Below, one piece after another: positions 16,744-24,654 of a stretch of 39,571 nucleotides of DNA. The stretch is from Cytophagales bacterium (GTDB lineage: Bacteria; Bacteroidota; Bacteroidia; Cytophagales; Thermoflexibacteraceae). Numbering within the stretch: the first letter of the stretch is position 1; each line of letters begins with the position of its first letter. The stretch lies in the NCBI GenBank assembly GCA_947457925.1, contig CANGYA010000013.1, positions 1 through 39,571 on the forward strand, written 5' to 3'. The notes under the pieces were generated by a model. That model was not told where the DNA came from. It did no database searches and saw nothing but the letters and a program-made list of their open reading frames with translations. The position numbers and the translations under genes were made by a program.

Positions 16744-16765
16744 GTAATATTAGGTTAAATATTAC
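16744..16765. repeat. Short A+T-rich inverted repeat upstream of the arsR -7 box
   Basis: GTAATATT (16744-16751) and AATATTAC (16758-16765) with a six-base spacer. Its AATATT-type arms resemble ArsR/SmtB-family operators, and it lies just upstream of the proposed -7 box. The remainder of the 276-base gap up to mdh shows nothing else clear. Confidence 0.4.
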
Positions 16766-16928
16766 TATTTTTGGGTGTAAAATATACAATATGCGAATAC
16801 AAGAATATGCTACCAAACACGATAACGCACTTAGTTTTACAAATTATGCTTTGTATTTATACAATCCTTCGTATATTCGCAGCATCAAATTTAGTTTTCT
16901 TTCCTCAACCCCTTAACACATAAATCTC

Positions 16929-17864
16929 ATGAAAGTAACCGTAGTAGGTGCTGGTAATGTAGGAGCAACTTGTGCCGATGTATTGGCGTACAAAGAAATT
17001 GCTAATGAAATCGTATTAGTAGATATCAAAGAAGGTTTGTCTGAAGGCAAGGCTTTGGATATTTGGCAAAAAGCCCCTATCGACTTGTATGACACAAGAA
17101 CTATAGGCTCTACTAACGACTATTCTAAAACAGCTAACTCCGACATTGTGGTTATCACTTCAGGCTTGCCTCGCAAACCGGGTATGACCAGAGATGACCT
17201 TATCTCTACCAATTCTCAAATCGTTACGGGTGTAGCAGAAAATATCATCAAGTATTCGCCAAATGCCATCATCATTGTGGTTTCTAACCCTCTTGACGTA
17301 ATGACGTATGCAGCACACTTGACTACCAACCTTCCTCGTACAAGAGTAATGGGTATGGCGGGCATCTTGGATACAGCTCGTTATCGTGCATTCTTGGCTA
17401 CGGAATTAAACGTATCTCCAAAAGACATTCAAGCTATGATTTTGGGTGGTCATGGTGATACAATGGTGCCACTTCCTCGTTACACAACTGTAGGCGGTAT
17501 CCCTGTTACAGAGTTAATCGCAAAAGATAAATTAGATGCTATCGTACAACGCACTATCAATGGTGGTGGCGAATTAGTGAAATTAATGGGTACTTCGGCT
17601 TGGTATGCACCCGGTTCGGCTGCTGCCCAAATGGTAGAAGCCATAGCGAAAGACCAACGCCGCATATTGCCTGTATGTATCAACTTGGAAGGCGAATATG
17701 GTATTAAAGATTGCTACTTAGGTGTACCTGTTATCTTAGGTAAAAATGGCGTAGAAAAAGTAATTGAATTACAACTAAATGACGCTGAAAAAGCCTTGTT
17801 AGAAACTTCTCGCAAGCACGTAAAAGACGTAATGGACGCATTTGATAAAATGCGAAAAGCATAG
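16929..17864 (+). CDS. mdh: Malate dehydrogenase (LDH-like type)
   Basis: 311 residues, NAD-dependent oxidation of malate to oxaloacetate in the TCA cycle. The Rossmann start is MKVTVVGAGNVGATCADVLA (GAGNVG at 7-12), with Asp32 (VLVDIKEG) expected to hold the NAD ribose. The active-site loop LPRKPGMTRDDL has Arg82 and Arg88, which select malate over lactate. VSNPLDVMTY (118-127) and ILGGHGDTMVP with catalytic His175 follow. The protein is full length. It starts right after the long intergenic region shared with arsR and is followed by a hairpin, so it is monocistronic. Typical of Bacteroidota and of bacterial LDH-like MDHs rather than the E. coli type. Confidence 0.97.
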   Translation: MKVTVVGAGNVGATCADVLAYKEIANEIVLVDIKEGLSEGKALDIWQKAPIDLYDTRTIGSTNDYSKTANSDIVVITSGLPRKPGMTRDDLISTNSQIVTGVAENIIKYSPNAIIIVVSNPLDVMTYAAHLTTNLPRTRVMGMAGILDTARYRAFLATELNVSPKDIQAMILGGHGDTMVPLPRYTTVGGIPVTELIAKDKLDAIVQRTINGGGELVKLMGTSAWYAPGSAAAQMVEAIAKDQRRILPVCINLEGEYGIKDCYLGVPVILGKNGVEKVIELQLNDAEKALLETSRKHVKDVMDAFDKMRKA

Positions 17865-17912
17865 TTGTTCTCTTCAGCTATTCATACAAAAATTTCTTAT
17901 TATCTTAAATTA

Positions 17913-17949
17913 CAAAAATAGAAGACTTGCACAAAGTTTTCTATTTTTG
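17913..17949 (+). terminator. Hairpin after mdh, overlapping a tspO promoter box
   Basis: CAAAAATAGAAGACTT (17913-17928) pairs with AAGTTTTCTATTTTTG (17934-17949) with one mismatch. The right arm ends in TATTTTTG (17942-17949), an exact TAnnTTTG -7 box for tspO, so one sequence may end mdh transcription and start tspO. Confidence 0.55.
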
Positions 17950-17996
17950 CTTTAGGTTGGTTCTTGTACCAATTTCTTGTAAACCCTCTTGTAACT

Positions 17997-18494
17997 ATGA
18001 AAACCTATCTGTCAAGTACGCAAATCATTCCTCTGTTATTCTGCGTCTTTTTTTGTTTGAGTGTAGGAGGCTTTTCGGGCTATCTTAGTAGCAATGAAGT
18101 ATATGGCTGGTATCTAACTATTCAAAAACCTTCTTGGAATCCACCCAACTGGTTGTTTGGTCCCGTGTGGATTTGCCTTTATATTTGTATGGGTGTTTCC
18201 TTGTTCTTAAATTGGACAAATAAAAATCCCGAAGCACCTAAAAAATTACTACTTAGCCTCTTTTTTATACAGTTATTCCTCAATGGTTTGTGGTCTATTG
18301 TATTTTTTAGATGGCACGCCATAGGTTGGGCTTTGGTCGAAATCATGGCTTTGTTAGCTACCATGATTGCCTATACATTAATATCCTATAAAACGCAAAA
18401 ATGGGCAAGTTTACTATTTGTTCCGTATATCTTGTGGGTAAGTTTTGCAAGTTTTCTTACCTTCACTATTTGGCAACTGAACAAAGGGCTATAA
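17997..18494 (+). CDS. tspO: TspO/MBR family membrane protein
   Basis: 165 residues from ATG at 17997 (an in-frame TTG at 17964 lies upstream, inside a poor start context). Five membrane helices and the family signature are visible: FSGYLSSNEVYGWYLTIQKP, SWNPPNWLFGPVWICLY, and MGVSLFLNW; later WHAIGWALVEIM and PYILWVSFASFLTFTIW. TspO binds porphyrins and cholesterol-like ligands and affects tetrapyrrole or stress responses in bacteria; the ligand here is unknown. The 3' end overlaps the convergent small gene by about 29 bases, so transcripts from the two strands meet there. Confidence 0.93.
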   Translation: MKTYLSSTQIIPLLFCVFFCLSVGGFSGYLSSNEVYGWYLTIQKPSWNPPNWLFGPVWICLYICMGVSLFLNWTNKNPEAPKKLLLSLFFIQLFLNGLWSIVFFRWHAIGWALVEIMALLATMIAYTLISYKTQKWASLLFVPYILWVSFASFLTFTIWQLNKGL

Positions 18495-18732
18495 GGTCAT
18501 GTTTGCGTACAAATGTCAAAGGCTTGCTGACTTTGAGTATTTCTGTGGCTAAGTTTTCGTGAAAAATACTAATCACTGTTTCTATATGTGGACATTGGTC
18601 GCCACAACAGTTTAGCTCCACAACGCTGATTGTGGTGTCTGCGGACAAGCCTTTGAGTGCTACCAACCATTGTTTGATAGCCTGCCGAATGGCTTTGTTA
18701 TCGGCATCATTAGGATTTTTGAATAACATCAT
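18466..18732 (-). CDS. Small conserved-looking protein with Cys cluster, unknown function
   Basis: 88 residues from ATG at 18732 (a TTG one codon earlier is also in frame). It contains ISVVELNCCGDQCPHIETVI, a CC-x3-C-x-H cluster that could bind a metal or an iron-sulfur cluster, and KVSKPLTFVRKHDL near the end, a pattern that suggests a compact alpha/beta fold. I do not recognise the family. The start lies just downstream of the hsp20 terminator, so it has its own transcript, and the end overlaps the tspO 3' end on the other strand. Codon use and protein character look real rather than a shadow, because the strand opposite holds no gene over most of it. Confidence 0.65.
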   Translation of the reverse strand: MMLFKNPNDADNKAIRQAIKQWLVALKGLSADTTISVVELNCCGDQCPHIETVISIFHENLATEILKVSKPLTFVRKHDLIALCSVAK

Positions 18733-18753
18733 CAATGATTTTCATAAAATAAT

Positions 18754-18790
18754 AAAAAAACATTCCAAGCCGAAACTTGGAATGTTTTTT
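18754..18790. terminator. Bidirectional intrinsic terminator after hsp20
   Basis: A run of seven A (18754-18760), CATTCCAAG (18761-18769), loop CCGAAA, CTTGGAATG (18776-18784), then six T (18785-18790). It ends hsp20 on the minus strand and would also stop plus-strand reading from tspO. Confidence 0.85.
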
Positions 18791-18792
18791 AC

Positions 18793-19188
18793 TTACAACA
18801 CAGGAATCTCAATATTAGTTTGAAAAGGAATAACTTTTGGTACGTTCAACTCCAAAATTCCATTTTCATATTTTGCCGTAATTTGTTGTTTATCTGTATT
18901 TTCGGGCAAAACAAATTTTCTGCTAAACTTACCATACAGAAACTCTTGATGCGTAAAATTCAATTTGTCGTCTGTTGCGGTGGGTGCTGCCGAAACCACT
19001 AAATTATTTTTGTCTATTGAAATTTTAAAGTCTTCTTTACGAAAAGCTGGTGCTGCCAACTGCACTACATAAGCCGTAGTGGTTTCTATAATATTGGCTG
19101 CTGGACGGGTGAAAGAAGTAGCTGTTTCGTATGCCCAATGTCTGTAGGCTGGCTGTGTTACGCCTGTGTTACAATTTGAATGTTTCAT
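18793..19188 (-). CDS. Small heat shock protein, Hsp20/alpha-crystallin family
   Basis: 131 residues, a holdase chaperone that binds unfolding proteins under stress. The alpha-crystallin domain spans about residues 32-122, starting PAANIIETTTAYVVQLAAPA and running through FKISIDKNNLVVSA, FLYGKFSRKFVLPENTD and the hallmark YENGILELNVPK. The C-terminal NIEIPVL contains the IxI/V-type tail motif used in oligomer assembly. The upstream gap (19189-19394) should contain the stress promoter; I see ATTGTT-ttcag-AACAAT (19227-19243) and CATGA-ttat-TCATG (19315-19328) there but no convincing consensus promoter. Ends at a strong terminator. Confidence 0.95.
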   Translation of the reverse strand: MKHSNCNTGVTQPAYRHWAYETATSFTRPAANIIETTTAYVVQLAAPAFRKEDFKISIDKNNLVVSAAPTATDDKLNFTHQEFLYGKFSRKFVLPENTDKQQITAKYENGILELNVPKVIPFQTNIEIPVL

Positions 19189-19394
19189 AACCGAAAAAAG
19201 TTTAACGTTTTTGTTTGTAGTGCTGAATTGTTTTCAGAACAATACTAACAAGCTATGTACCAATCCGTATAGGTAAGAAAAATGCGACAAAATGACATTT
19301 TTATAGGCTTTTTACATGATTATTCATGCTTTTTTAAGACAAAAAGTCATATTCAAAGCATAAGCCTTTGTTTTTTATGTGGTATGCCCAAGTA

Positions 19395-19459
19395 ATGATA
19401 CAATAGACTTAGAGATGTAATCTTTTGAAAAGATTACATCTCTAAGTCTATTGTATCAT
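19395..19459. repeat. 65-bp palindrome, family with core GTAATCTTTT-G-AAAAGATTAC
   Basis: The 32-base left arm (19395-19426) is matched exactly by the right arm (19428-19459) around a single G at 19427. The central 23 bases recur at 23188-23220 and 32403-32437, where the outer arms differ yet remain self-complementary. Lies between rpsA (minus, end 19517) and hsp20 (minus, start 19188), in a 328-base gap; the rest holds the rpsA terminator and the hsp20 upstream region. Confidence 0.85.
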
Positions 19460-19470
19460 ATTAACACAAA

Positions 19471-19496
19471 AAAGGCACTCTAAAAAGAGTGCCTTT
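19471..19496 (-). terminator. rpsA intrinsic terminator
   Basis: AAAGGCACTCT (19471-19481), loop AAAA, AGAGTGCCTTT (19486-19496). Read on the minus strand, the stem is followed by further T residues, fitting termination of rpsA 20 bases past its stop. Confidence 0.85.
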
Positions 19497-19516
19497 CGTT
19501 TATTTATAAAGTCAAA

Positions 19517-21298
19517 TTATTTGCCTTCGTTTTCTTTCAATTTAGCCAAAGCCTCAGAATCACCCAAAGAAGTAGTAGTTTCAGAAGCAGGTTCTAATTG
19601 AACATCTGATTCGTCATCTTTTCTCTTTGTTGTTTTCTTTTCTTCTTTTACTTCTTTGAAAGTAGCTGTGTGCGAAATAATGATTTTCTTTTCTTCTTTA
19701 GAAAACTCAATTACTTTGAAATCTAAGTTTTCGCCAGCTTCTATTTTACCGTTATCTGCCTTAATCAAGTGTTTAGGAGTCGCAAAACCTTCAACGCCAT
19801 AAGGTAACTCTACGGTAGCACCTTTATCGTTTTTAGTGTTTACTGTACCTTTGTGAATTGAGCCGATAGTGAAGATAGTTTCGAAAGTATCCCAAGGATT
19901 TTCTTCTAATTGTTTATGCCCCAAAGCTAAACGGCGTTGTTCAACGTCTAACTCCAATACTCTTACGTCCAATTTATCACCAACTTTTACAAATTCAGAT
20001 GGGTGTTTGATTTTTCTAGTCCAAGACAAGTCTGAAACGTGAACCAAGCCATCAACACCTTCTTCTAATTCTAAGAACAAGCCGAAGTTAGTCAAGTTAC
20101 GTACTGTACCTGCGTGCTGTGTACCCACTCCGTATTTTGTAACGAAGTCGTTTTTAGTCCAAGGGTCTTCAGTTAATTGTTTGATACCTAAAGACATTTT
20201 TCTTTCTGTACGGTCAATCATCAAAACAACTGCTTCGATTTCATCACCTACTTTCATAAAGTCTTGTGGGTTACGCAAGTGCTGTGACCAAGACATTTCA
20301 GAAACGTGGATAAGTCCTTCTACACCCGGTATTACCTCAATGAAAGCACCATAATCTGCTACGTTTACTACTTTGCCACGTACTTTAGAACCTTGTTGAA
20401 TTTCTACAGGTAGGCTGTCCCAAGGGTGAGCTTGTAATTGTTTCATACCCAAAGAAATACGTTTTTTATCTTCGTCGAAGTCTAAAACAACTACTGTTAC
20501 TTTTTGGTCTAATTTCAATACTTCTTCTGGGTGAGTTACTCTGCCCCAAGAAATATCTGTGATGTGCAACAAACCATCAACGCCACCTAAGTCGATGAAC
20601 ACGCCGAAGTTAGTCATATTCTTGATAACACCCTCCAATACTTGACCTTTTTCGAGGTTATTCAAGATTTCAGCTTTTTGCTGTTCTAAGTCTTTTTCAA
20701 TCAATACTTTGTGAGAAACTACTACGTTGTCATTAGCATAGTTGATTTTCACTACTTTTACTTCCATTTTCTTACCAACAAAGATGTCAAAATCTCTGAT
20801 TGGCTTCACGTCTATCTGAGAACCCGGTAAGAAAGCCTCTAAACCGAAAATATCTACAATTAAACCGCCTTTTGTTCTGCGTTTTACAACACCTTCAATA
20901 ATTGTGTCATTTGCTAAGGCATCTTCTATAGCTTTCCATGCTTTTACGATACGAGCCTTTCTGCGAGATAACGCAAGCTGACCGTTAGCATCTTCTACTC
21001 CTTCTACATACACTTCTACGCTATCACCTATTTTCAAATCCACTAAATCTCTAAATTCAGACAATGGCACTAAACCATCTGATTTTGAGTTGATATTTAC
21101 TACTACTTCTCTTTCTGTGATACTTACTACAGTACCTGTAATTACTTCATTCTTAACTGCTTGAGATTGTGCTTGTGCATACAAAGAAAGCAAAGTGTTT
21201 TTTTCTGCTTCGTTGTAGCCATCACCAAAACCTTTAGAACCTTTTTTCTTTACGCTGAATTTGCTCCAGTCGAACTCTGGGAATTGAGAATTACTCAT
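19517..21298 (-). CDS. rpsA: 30S ribosomal protein S1
   Basis: 593 residues with six S1 (OB-fold) RNA-binding repeats starting near 51, 136, 221, 308, 395 and 482. Recognisable units include VITGTVVSITEREVVVNI, VLEGVIKNMTNFGVFIDLGG, KVRGKVVNVADYGAFIEVI and AGTVRNLTNFGLFLELEEG, each ending in a DGLxHxSDxSW-like stretch in repeats 3-5. S1 brings mRNA to the 30S subunit; in Bacteroidota, where Shine-Dalgarno sites are weak, it is thought to matter especially. The C-terminal tail is acidic and Lys/Glu rich. A consensus promoter lies about 100 bases upstream and an intrinsic terminator follows. Full length. Confidence 0.97.
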   Translation of the reverse strand: MSNSQFPEFDWSKFSVKKKGSKGFGDGYNEAEKNTLLSLYAQAQSQAVKNEVITGTVVSITEREVVVNINSKSDGLVPLSEFRDLVDLKIGDSVEVYVEGVEDANGQLALSRRKARIVKAWKAIEDALANDTIIEGVVKRRTKGGLIVDIFGLEAFLPGSQIDVKPIRDFDIFVGKKMEVKVVKINYANDNVVVSHKVLIEKDLEQQKAEILNNLEKGQVLEGVIKNMTNFGVFIDLGGVDGLLHITDISWGRVTHPEEVLKLDQKVTVVVLDFDEDKKRISLGMKQLQAHPWDSLPVEIQQGSKVRGKVVNVADYGAFIEVIPGVEGLIHVSEMSWSQHLRNPQDFMKVGDEIEAVVLMIDRTERKMSLGIKQLTEDPWTKNDFVTKYGVGTQHAGTVRNLTNFGLFLELEEGVDGLVHVSDLSWTRKIKHPSEFVKVGDKLDVRVLELDVEQRRLALGHKQLEENPWDTFETIFTIGSIHKGTVNTKNDKGATVELPYGVEGFATPKHLIKADNGKIEAGENLDFKVIEFSKEEKKIIISHTATFKEVKEEKKTTKRKDDESDVQLEPASETTTSLGDSEALAKLKENEGK

Positions 21299-21373
21299 AA
21301 TTGTTAAATGCGTCTATTATACGCCCTCTCGTCTGACGCATGACAAGAAGTCGATGGGTTAAAAATAACAAAG

Positions 21374-21390
21374 CCTTTCACCATGAAAGG
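21374..21390 (-). promoter_or_regulatory. Hairpin at the 5' end of the rpsA leader
   Basis: CCTTTCA-CCA-TGAAAGG: a 7-bp stem with a three-base loop at 21374-21390. Given the promoter at 21395-21425, the rpsA transcript would start at or just beside this hairpin. S1 is known to autoregulate through its leader in other bacteria; a role here is inference. Confidence 0.4.
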
Positions 21391-21394
21391 ACTG

Positions 21395-21425
21395 CAAAGT
21401 TACGCCAATGTTTCAGGTTTTCAAA
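21395..21425 (-). promoter_or_regulatory. Bacteroidota-type promoter of rpsA
   Basis: Minus strand: TTTG (plus CAAA, 21422-21425), then 19 bases, then TAACTTTG (plus CAAAGTTA, 21395-21402). This is an exact match to TTTG-N19-TAnnTTTG, predicting a start near 21389 and a leader of about 90 bases. The rest of the 410-base gap to the POT gene shows no gene that I can support. Confidence 0.75.
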
Positions 21426-21708
21426 ACCTAACTCTATTTTTTTAAGTCCTCAACGCCTTTTTTTTACCTAAAAAGGCGAAAATATAGCTTGTTTGATAAA
21501 AAAAGTAAAAAGTCCTTTTATTTTAGTAGCTACCAAGACTCGATAGCTAAAAGGAATTTCGTTACGAAAAACAAGTTGTATAGGTTGCGTTAAAGTGATT
21601 AATTTTTGTGATTGTTTTATTGCAGCGTAAATATATTTTGTAAATTGACAAAGTTTTTTCACAACCTAATAGTTTTCAATGTTTTAACCTTAATCAAATC
21701 ATATAAAT

Positions 21709-23157
21709 ATGTCGGTAACATTAGACAAACCAACGACACAAGAAGGACAACCGAAAGGGCTTTACCTACTTTTCTTTACAGAAATGTGGGAAAGATTCAG
21801 TTATTATGGTATGAGGGCATTATTAGTCTTGTACCTTGTGAGTCAATTCAAATTTGAAAGAGCAGCAGCCTTAGAAATTTATGCAATTTTTACTGGCTTG
21901 GTATATGTTACGCCTATCATTGGCGGTTTATTAGCCGATAAAGTGTTGGGGCAACGAAAAGCTATTTTCATTGGCGGTATTTTGATGGCATTAGGGCAGT
22001 TTGCATTGGCAGCAAGCACCGAAACCTTCTATTTGGGCTTAGGGCTACTTTGTGTGGGTAACGGCTTTTTCAAACCCAATATTTCTACGATTGTGGGGGC
22101 TTTATACAGAGAAAATGACCCTCGTCGTGATGGCGGTTTTACTATTTTCTACATGGGTATCAATTTAGGGGCTTTCTTCTCTCCTTTGATTTGTGGTTAT
22201 TTAGGTGAAAAAGTTGCTTGGAGTTATGGTTTTGCTTCGGCAGGCGTGGGTATGTTGGTTGGTACAGCTATTTTCTTTTTTGGCAACCATATCTTAAATA
22301 ATGCAGGTATGCCGCCAACTGTAAAAGATAGAAATACATTAGTAGCCAAAGATTTTATAGATATTGTGGTATATATAGCTGTGTCCGCAGCCTTAGTTTT
22401 TGGTATTATACAGTTTTGGACGGCTATTTCCGATAGTATCAGAGGCATCATCAAAGTTATTTTAGCTGTGGGTGGGGTTGGATTCTTGATTTATACCTTA
22501 GCAACTAATACAAAAGGTAATGACGAATGGAGTAGAGTTGCCGTTATTTTTATCTTGCTGTTTTTCAACGTATTCTTTTGGGCTGGTTTTGAGCAAGCTG
22601 GTGGTACATTCAACCTTTTTGCGTCAGAGAATACAGACCGTATGGTTTTTGGCAATGAGATTCCTGCTGCATGGTTTCAGTCTATCAATGCTATGTATAT
22701 TTTTACAATAGCCCCTTTATTTGCAGCTATGTGGGTGTCCTTAAATAAAATAGGAAAAGAACCTAACATTCCTTTGAAATTCACATTGGCTTTGGCACTA
22801 TTAGGCGTAGGTTTTCTAATTATGCACTTTGGCGATGTCAATGCAAAAGATGGTTTGGTAAGCCCTATGTGGTTGGTAATGGTGTATTTATTCCATACGT
22901 TGGGTGAGCTTTGTTTATCTCCTGTAGGGTTGTCAATGATTACCAAATTATCTCCGCCTCGTATCGTATCTTTGATGATGGGTATGTGGTTTGCAAGTAT
23001 AGCTTTTGCTCAATACATGGCGGGTATTTTAGAGGCTGTTTTACACACATTTAATTTGCCTTTGTTCCCATTCCTTACAGGTACTTCTGTCATAGGTTCT
23101 TTATGTTTATTAGCTCTTTCGCCTTGGTTGAAAAAAATGATGAAAGGCGTAGCATAA
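21709..23157 (+). CDS. POT-family proton-dependent oligopeptide transporter
   Basis: 482 residues, inner-membrane major-facilitator protein that imports di- and tripeptides with protons. The family start is GLYLLFFTEMWERFSYYGMR (the ExxERFxYYG motif used for proton coupling), followed by ALLVLYLV. GNGFFKPNISTIVGALY matches the second PTR2 signature, and FTIFYMGINLGAFFSPLICG follows. About 12-14 membrane helices are visible. Later HTLGELCLSPVGLSMITKL is also typical. It probably works with exported peptidases such as the DPP-IV-type enzyme at 29987-32170 to use peptides. Monocistronic; a palindrome follows 30 bases after its stop. Confidence 0.95.
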   Translation: MSVTLDKPTTQEGQPKGLYLLFFTEMWERFSYYGMRALLVLYLVSQFKFERAAALEIYAIFTGLVYVTPIIGGLLADKVLGQRKAIFIGGILMALGQFALAASTETFYLGLGLLCVGNGFFKPNISTIVGALYRENDPRRDGGFTIFYMGINLGAFFSPLICGYLGEKVAWSYGFASAGVGMLVGTAIFFFGNHILNNAGMPPTVKDRNTLVAKDFIDIVVYIAVSAALVFGIIQFWTAISDSIRGIIKVILAVGGVGFLIYTLATNTKGNDEWSRVAVIFILLFFNVFFWAGFEQAGGTFNLFASENTDRMVFGNEIPAAWFQSINAMYIFTIAPLFAAMWVSLNKIGKEPNIPLKFTLALALLGVGFLIMHFGDVNAKDGLVSPMWLVMVYLFHTLGELCLSPVGLSMITKLSPPRIVSLMMGMWFASIAFAQYMAGILEAVLHTFNLPLFPFLTGTSVIGSLCLLALSPWLKKMMKGVA

Positions 23158-23187
23158 AGTTTAAGGCAGTGGTAAAAATATGATGTC

Positions 23188-23220
23188 AAAGGTGTAATCT
23201 TTTGAAAAGATTACACCTTT
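23188..23220. repeat. 33-bp palindrome, second copy of the GTAATCTTTT family
   Basis: Arms of 16 bases (23188-23203 and 23205-23220) are perfect around G at 23204; the left arm begins AAAGGTGTAATC. Follows the POT gene and may terminate it (T run to 23222). See 19395-19459 and 32403-32437. Confidence 0.85.
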
Positions 23221-23264
23221 TTGCATATTTAGGGTCAAAATTTATTGATAAAGGTGTATTAGAC

Positions 23265-23367
23265 ATTATTAAAATTTTGTAGCATAGACTTTAGTCTGTG
23301 TAGTAATTACTTGATTAGCAATATATTACAAGCACAGACTAAAGTCTATGCTACAGACCTTAATAAT
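23265..23367. repeat. Inverted-repeat element, family with GCATAGACTTTAGTC ends, copy 1
   Basis: Arms of 23 bases at 23278-23300 (TGTAGCATAGACTTTAGTC then TGTG) and 23333-23355 are exact complements, with a 32-base middle. Outside them ATTATTAA (23265-23272) pairs with TTAATAAT (23360-23367). About 103 bp, in the 320-base gap between the POT gene and rlpA, which otherwise holds the palindrome at 23188 and the rlpA upstream region. No ORF inside, so it is not an insertion sequence; MITE-like or REP-like. Confidence 0.8.
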
Positions 23368-23477
23368 CTTTATTTAGTTTCTATTTTTTACAAAAACAGT
23401 CTTTTACTTGCTACAAACCTACAAAAATTCCTATATTGCCATTTATCAAATCGACAACTACTCAATCCAATAGCTTT

Positions 23478-24533
23478 ATGACAGTTCAGGCTTTTATTTT
23501 TTTGTTGTTATCGGCTCTTTTTAGTTTCGAACCCAGCTACAATAAAGTCGGGTATGTGCAGAAAGGAGTAGCTTCTTATTATGCAGAGGAGTTTCATGGC
23601 AAAAAAACCGCCAACGGAGAGAAGTTTAACATGAATGATTTTACGGCTGCACACCCTCGTATCCGTTTCAATACTTTATTAAAAGTAACCAATTTGGACA
23701 ATGGCAAAGAAGTTACAGTGCGTGTCAATGACAGAGGTCCCTATGTGGGCGGGAGAATTTTGGATTTGTCGAGAGCAGCAGCCCAAAAAGTAGATATGGT
23801 AAAAAACGGTACGGCAAACATTAAGGTAGAGGTAATAGCTGTGGAGCAGTTTGGTAAAACTACACGCATAGAGGACGTAGCAAAACGACCTGATATTCGG
23901 AAAGAAGACAACAACAAAGAGAAAAAACAAAGCAAAATAGGTGGTTTATTGTCAAAGATAGCTGATGCTTTGGGTGGGCGTAAGAAGACCACCGAACCTG
24001 TGGAAGAACCCAAAAACACACCGCCACCTGTAGTTACACCTAAGCAACAAGAAAAAACGCCAGATAAACCTTTGGTTATTGAGCCTAAACGCAGAGAAAC
24101 CATAGAGAATAAAACAGATAATTTACCTAAAAAAGATACAAAACCACAAGAAAAACCTTTGGTAGTAGAACCTAAAAGACCTACGCAACTACCCACAGAC
24201 GACAATAATGTAACTCCCACACCAACGCCTACTCCTATTGGAGAAGAAAAATTTGAGGCAATGAGTACCTATACTATTTGGGCAACCGAAAAATTCCCTG
24301 ATGGCTATGGCGTGCAGATTGGTTCTTTTACAGATTTTTCGGTGGCAATAGGCAAAGCCAAAGAACTACAAAGTCATAAAATAGCAACAGCTTATTTACA
24401 AGTAGGGGCGAAAGACGGTAAAAAAGTTTATAGAATTTTATTAGGTGAGGGAGATGTAAGTGTGGCTCGGAGTTTAATTCCTATTTTACAATCAAAAGGT
24501 TATAGTGGAGTTTTTGTGAAACAACATTATTAA
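23478..24533 (+). CDS. rlpA: RlpA-family septal lytic transglycosylase with SPOR domain
   Basis: 351 residues from ATG at 23478 (an in-frame TTG at 23436 would add 14 residues and spoil the signal peptide). Signal peptide MTVQAFIFLLLSALFSFEP, then a double-psi beta-barrel: GVASYYAEEFHGKKTANGEK, DFTAAHPRIRFNTLLKVTNL and VRVNDRGPYVGGRILDLSR, with the His and Asp residues expected for the active site. A long Pro/Lys/Glu linker (about 135-270) with repeated KPLVIEPKR/KPLVVEPKR blocks follows, then a SPOR domain (YGVQIGSFTDFSVAIGKAKE to the end) that binds denuded peptidoglycan at the septum. It cuts glycan strands lacking stem peptides and helps daughter-cell separation. The final codons and stop lie within a dispersed inverted repeat (24526-24640). 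Confidence 0.92.
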   Translation: MTVQAFIFLLLSALFSFEPSYNKVGYVQKGVASYYAEEFHGKKTANGEKFNMNDFTAAHPRIRFNTLLKVTNLDNGKEVTVRVNDRGPYVGGRILDLSRAAAQKVDMVKNGTANIKVEVIAVEQFGKTTRIEDVAKRPDIRKEDNNKEKKQSKIGGLLSKIADALGGRKKTTEPVEEPKNTPPPVVTPKQQEKTPDKPLVIEPKRRETIENKTDNLPKKDTKPQEKPLVVEPKRPTQLPTDDNNVTPTPTPTPIGEEKFEAMSTYTIWATEKFPDGYGVQIGSFTDFSVAIGKAKELQSHKIATAYLQVGAKDGKKVYRILLGEGDVSVARSLIPILQSKGYSGVFVKQHY

Positions 24534-24640
24534 GTTCTGTAGCATAGACTTTAGTCGGGGACACCTAGTCTGTGCCTAATAAATTGAAAGTCAATGTATT
24601 ATATACACAGACTAAAGTCTATGCTACATTCCTTAATAAT
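24526..24640. repeat. Inverted-repeat element of the GCATAGACTTTAGTC family, copy 2
   Basis: Left end ATTATTAA (24526-24533) and TGTAGCATAGACTTTAGTC (24538-24556); right end CACAG...GCTACA (24606-24628) and TTAATAAT (24633-24640). The left arm is split by 14 extra bases: TAGTC (24552-24556), GGGGACACC, then TAGTC again (24566-24570). The outer repeat supplies the last two rlpA codons and its TAA. It fills the gap between convergent rlpA and kdsA and may end both transcripts. Confidence 0.8.
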
Positions 24641-24654
24641 ATCTATTACTTAAA

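Noticed and set aside
19240-19275. Sigma-54-like promoter upstream of hsp20 (minus strand, GG-N10-GT near TTGGTACATAGCTTGTT)
   Set aside because: The -12 element should be GC; here it is GT, and there is no activator site or other support.
21468-21662. 64-codon minus-strand frame between rpsA and the POT gene
   Set aside because: No family features, no promoter seen; more likely part of the upstream regions of the two divergent genes.
23741-24220. 159-codon minus-strand frame opposite rlpA
   Set aside because: Mirrors the Pro/Lys linker of RlpA as a Gly/Leu/Ser-rich frame; no support as a gene.
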